64,000 nt of DNA, from contig NZ_RQIT01000001.1 of assembly GCF_003837805.1 (NCBI RefSeq), positions 124,001 through 188,000 of the forward strand. Reading direction: 5' to 3'. Made by a program: the position numbers and the translations under genes. This DNA comes from Bradyrhizobium sp. RP6. Lineage in GTDB: Bacteria; Pseudomonadota; Alphaproteobacteria; Rhizobiales; Xanthobacteraceae. The notes under the pieces are model-generated. The model was not told where the DNA came from. It made no database searches and saw nothing but the letters and a program-made list of their open reading frames with translations. Each line of letters begins with the position of its first letter. Position 1 is the first letter of the stretch. This document shows positions 62,299 through 64,000 of the stretch, piece by piece.

Positions 62299-63252
62299 AT
62301 GGCTGACAAGGTCCTGATCTACTCGCGTTTTCCGAAAACGATGATGGCGCGTTTTGCCGAGCGGTTCGAGCTGCTCGACACCGCTGGCAAGCCGGCGCGG
62401 GAGGTGTTTTCGGCGGATGAGCTCGGCGGCATCCGCGCGATGCTGACGGCGGGCGGCACCCCGCTCGGCGCGGAGGCGATGGACCTGTTTCCAAAGCTCG
62501 GCGCCATCGTCTGCTACGGCACCGGTTATGACGGCGTCGACCTGAAGGCGGCCGCCGCGCGCAATATCGCCATCGGCCACAGTCCGGGCGCCAATGCGGC
62601 CTCGGTCGCCGACATCGCGATGACTCTGATGCTCGCGGCGACGCGGCGGCTCCTGGCCGCCGACCAATATGTCCGCAGTGGCGACTGGGCGGCGTCAAAA
62701 CAGTCGGCGATGATGCGGCCCCAGGCCGGCATGCCCGGCCGCCGCATCGGCGTCTACGGCATGGGCGAGATCGGCCGCAAGATCGCCGCGCGCTGCGCGG
62801 CTTTCGAGACCGAGGTCGGCTATTTCAGCCGCACCCAATACGACCTGCCCTATCGATATTTTCCGTCTCTGGAGGCGCTGGCCGACTGGTGCAGCGTGCT
62901 CATGATCGCGGTCCGGGCAGGGGCCGAGACCCAGCATGTCGTCAATGCTGATATTCTTCGGCGCCTCGGCGCGGACGGCTATGTCGTCAACGTCTCCCGC
63001 GGCTCAGTCGTAGACGAGAAAGCCCTGGTCGCGGCGCTCGCTGACAACGCCATAGCCGGCGCCGGCCTCGACGTCTTTGCGACGGAGCCGCACACCCCTG
63101 ATGCGCTGACGGCGCTGCCGAACGTGGTATTCGCTCCGCATATCGGCGGCCACACCCTGGATTCGCACGTTGCCATGCAGAACTGCGTCCTGGCGAACTT
63201 GACCGCGTTCTTCGAGGGCAAGCCGCTTCCTTACGCCGTCAAATCGGCCTGA
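62299..63252 (+). CDS. D-isomer-specific 2-hydroxyacid dehydrogenase
   Basis: A 317-residue NAD(P)-dependent enzyme. The Rossmann fold has GRRIGVYGMGEIGRKIAARC near residue 150. Further motifs are NVSRGSVVDEKALVAALA (catalytic Arg region) and VFAPHIGGHTLDSH (catalytic His near residue 282). The active site resembles glyoxylate/hydroxypyruvate reductases or related dehydrogenases; the substrate is not settled. It lies between rplA and rplJ, where no gene is normally found. A weak ribosome site precedes ATG 62,299. Confidence 0.92.
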   Translation: MADKVLIYSRFPKTMMARFAERFELLDTAGKPAREVFSADELGGIRAMLTAGGTPLGAEAMDLFPKLGAIVCYGTGYDGVDLKAAAARNIAIGHSPGANAASVADIAMTLMLAATRRLLAADQYVRSGDWAASKQSAMMRPQAGMPGRRIGVYGMGEIGRKIAARCAAFETEVGYFSRTQYDLPYRYFPSLEALADWCSVLMIAVRAGAETQHVVNADILRRLGADGYVVNVSRGSVVDEKALVAALADNAIAGAGLDVFATEPHTPDALTALPNVVFAPHIGGHTLDSHVAMQNCVLANLTAFFEGKPLPYAVKSA

Positions 63253-63559
63253 ATCGGGCCTTGTTGGCCGAGATCAAGCCTGGCCGGCAATCGACTGGAA
63301 CTGGTGTGAATTTTGCTCTTGGCAAGCAGGCGCGGAGCGGTTAAAGAACCGCCTCCGAACGTACCGGCCTCGGCTGGCGCGTTCGTGCACGCATTCCGAA
63401 AAACCGGCATGACAGGAGATCATTCCTTTTCAGGACGTCCGCAAGGATTTGCCCGGAAAGGAAGGAAAGACCGTCGGTTGGATGGGGTGTGGGCAGAGGT
63501 CGGACGGTTCGCCGGCTGGCCTCGTCCTGTCCAAGACTGCAGGCGCCTGCGGGAAATTT

Positions 63560-63838
63560 CGATTTCTCAACGGCTTAATCGCATGGCCTGCATAGACGGG
63601 TGAAGACCGGATTTCACTTCGCGCCCAGCTTAACGGTTGGGTTCGCGAAACGGGTCTGGTTCGGACCTCGACACGCCGTGGGTCTCCAAGGGGACTCCCG
63701 GAGGGCAGGCTTTGAATTGTCGTCTTGCCCGGCGTGTCCGATGGGTTTTTGGCCCGGAGGTTCAGGTTCGGGCGGGACGATGGGTGCAACCCGGCGGTCC
63801 CGCTTCTCGCGATGACCGCCAACCGGAGAGAGCTTGCT
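63560..63838 (+). promoter_or_regulatory. rplJ leader region (possible L10 autoregulatory leader)
   Basis: The 586 bp between the dehydrogenase and rplJ hold no gene that I can support. The last part is GC-rich with several inverted arms (for example CTTAACGGTTGGG and GGAGGGCAGGC) and a GGAGAG site before the GTG start. Most bacteria have a folded L10-L12 binding leader here; the promoter and fold would need a structural search. Confidence 0.4.
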
Positions 63839-64000
63839 GTGGAACGAGCGGCAAAAAAAGAGGCGGTCGAACAGCTCAACGAGGTCTTCAAGACCACGAG
63901 CGTCGCGATCGTTGCTCAATATTCCGGCCTCACCGTCGCCCAGATGCAGAAGCTGCGCACGCAGATGAAGCAGGCTGGCGCCTCGGTGAAGGTCTCGAAG
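63839..64000 (+). CDS. rplJ: 50S ribosomal protein L10 (5-prime part; runs off the window)
   Basis: The first 54 residues: [20 protein letters not shown], then [20 protein letters not shown] and [11 protein letters not shown], the conserved N-terminal half of L10. The frame is open to the last base. The start is GTG 63,839, 9 bp after GGAGAG. L10 anchors the L7/L12 stalk; rplL is expected next. Confidence 0.95.
   Translation, partial: MERAAKKEAVEQLNEVFKTTSVAIVAQYSGLTVAQMQKLRTQMKQAGASVKVSK

Overview
The window looks like a chromosomal segment of a Bradyrhizobium-type alphaproteobacterium (Nitrobacteraceae). The evidence is the high GC content, the secE-nusG-rplK-rplA-rplJ proteins, several intergenic palindromes of the kinds known from Bradyrhizobium and Rhodopseudomonas, and FixK2-type boxes. 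It falls into four parts.

(1) Positions 1 to about 21,700 are accessory genes for hypoxia and survival. They begin with the 3-prime part of an RND efflux pump, an arginine/ornithine-type antiporter with arginine deiminase, an outer-membrane barrel, and a PAS histidine kinase followed by two near-duplicate NarL-type response regulators. Next come a universal stress protein, an alpha/beta hydrolase, a DUF2267 protein, a ribosome hibernation factor fused to a cold-shock domain, a PRPP synthetase-like protein, a COG2187 kinase-like protein, a phosphoribosyltransferase, a nicotinate phosphoribosyltransferase broken by an in-frame amber codon, and DNA polymerase X. Five exact and one near-exact FixK2/FNR-type half-site pairs lie 55 to 68 bp ahead of these genes. 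This suggests a low-oxygen regulon whose content resembles the mycobacterial DosR dormancy set.

(2) Positions 21,800 to 34,650 are mostly ordinary catabolism: an MFS transporter, a CaiB-type CoA transferase, a TetR regulator with a clear operator, acyl-CoA dehydrogenase with a partner APH-like kinase, ArgE, two SDRs, a histidine phosphatase and a serine hydrolase. Many dispersed palindromic repeats separate them.

(3) Positions 34,757 (tRNA-Trp) to 59,880 form a 25-kb surface-glycan cluster placed between tRNA-Trp and secE. It encodes a heptose-type sugar-nucleotide route (SIS isomerase, bifunctional kinase/cytidylyltransferase in reversed domain order, HAD phosphatase, two epimerases), a two-subunit transketolase, two DegT aminotransferases, a sporadic carbohydrate cluster pair (LIC12192-like protein and a 2OG-Fe(II) oxygenase), a WbuC cupin, methyltransferases, large polytopic membrane proteins, and a tandem pair of 168-residue membrane proteins with winged-helix-like tails. 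Most genes from 55,514 down to 43,054 overlap or nearly touch, so they probably form one minus-strand operon. An unusual sugar is the likely product.

(4) Positions 59,900 to 64,000 hold the housekeeping secE-nusG-rplK-rplA genes behind a good sigma70 promoter. A D-2-hydroxyacid dehydrogenase is inserted between rplA and rplJ, and rplJ runs off the end of the window.

Start codons were chosen from ribosome-binding sites and conserved N-termini. Product names rest on motif recognition by eye, with no database search.
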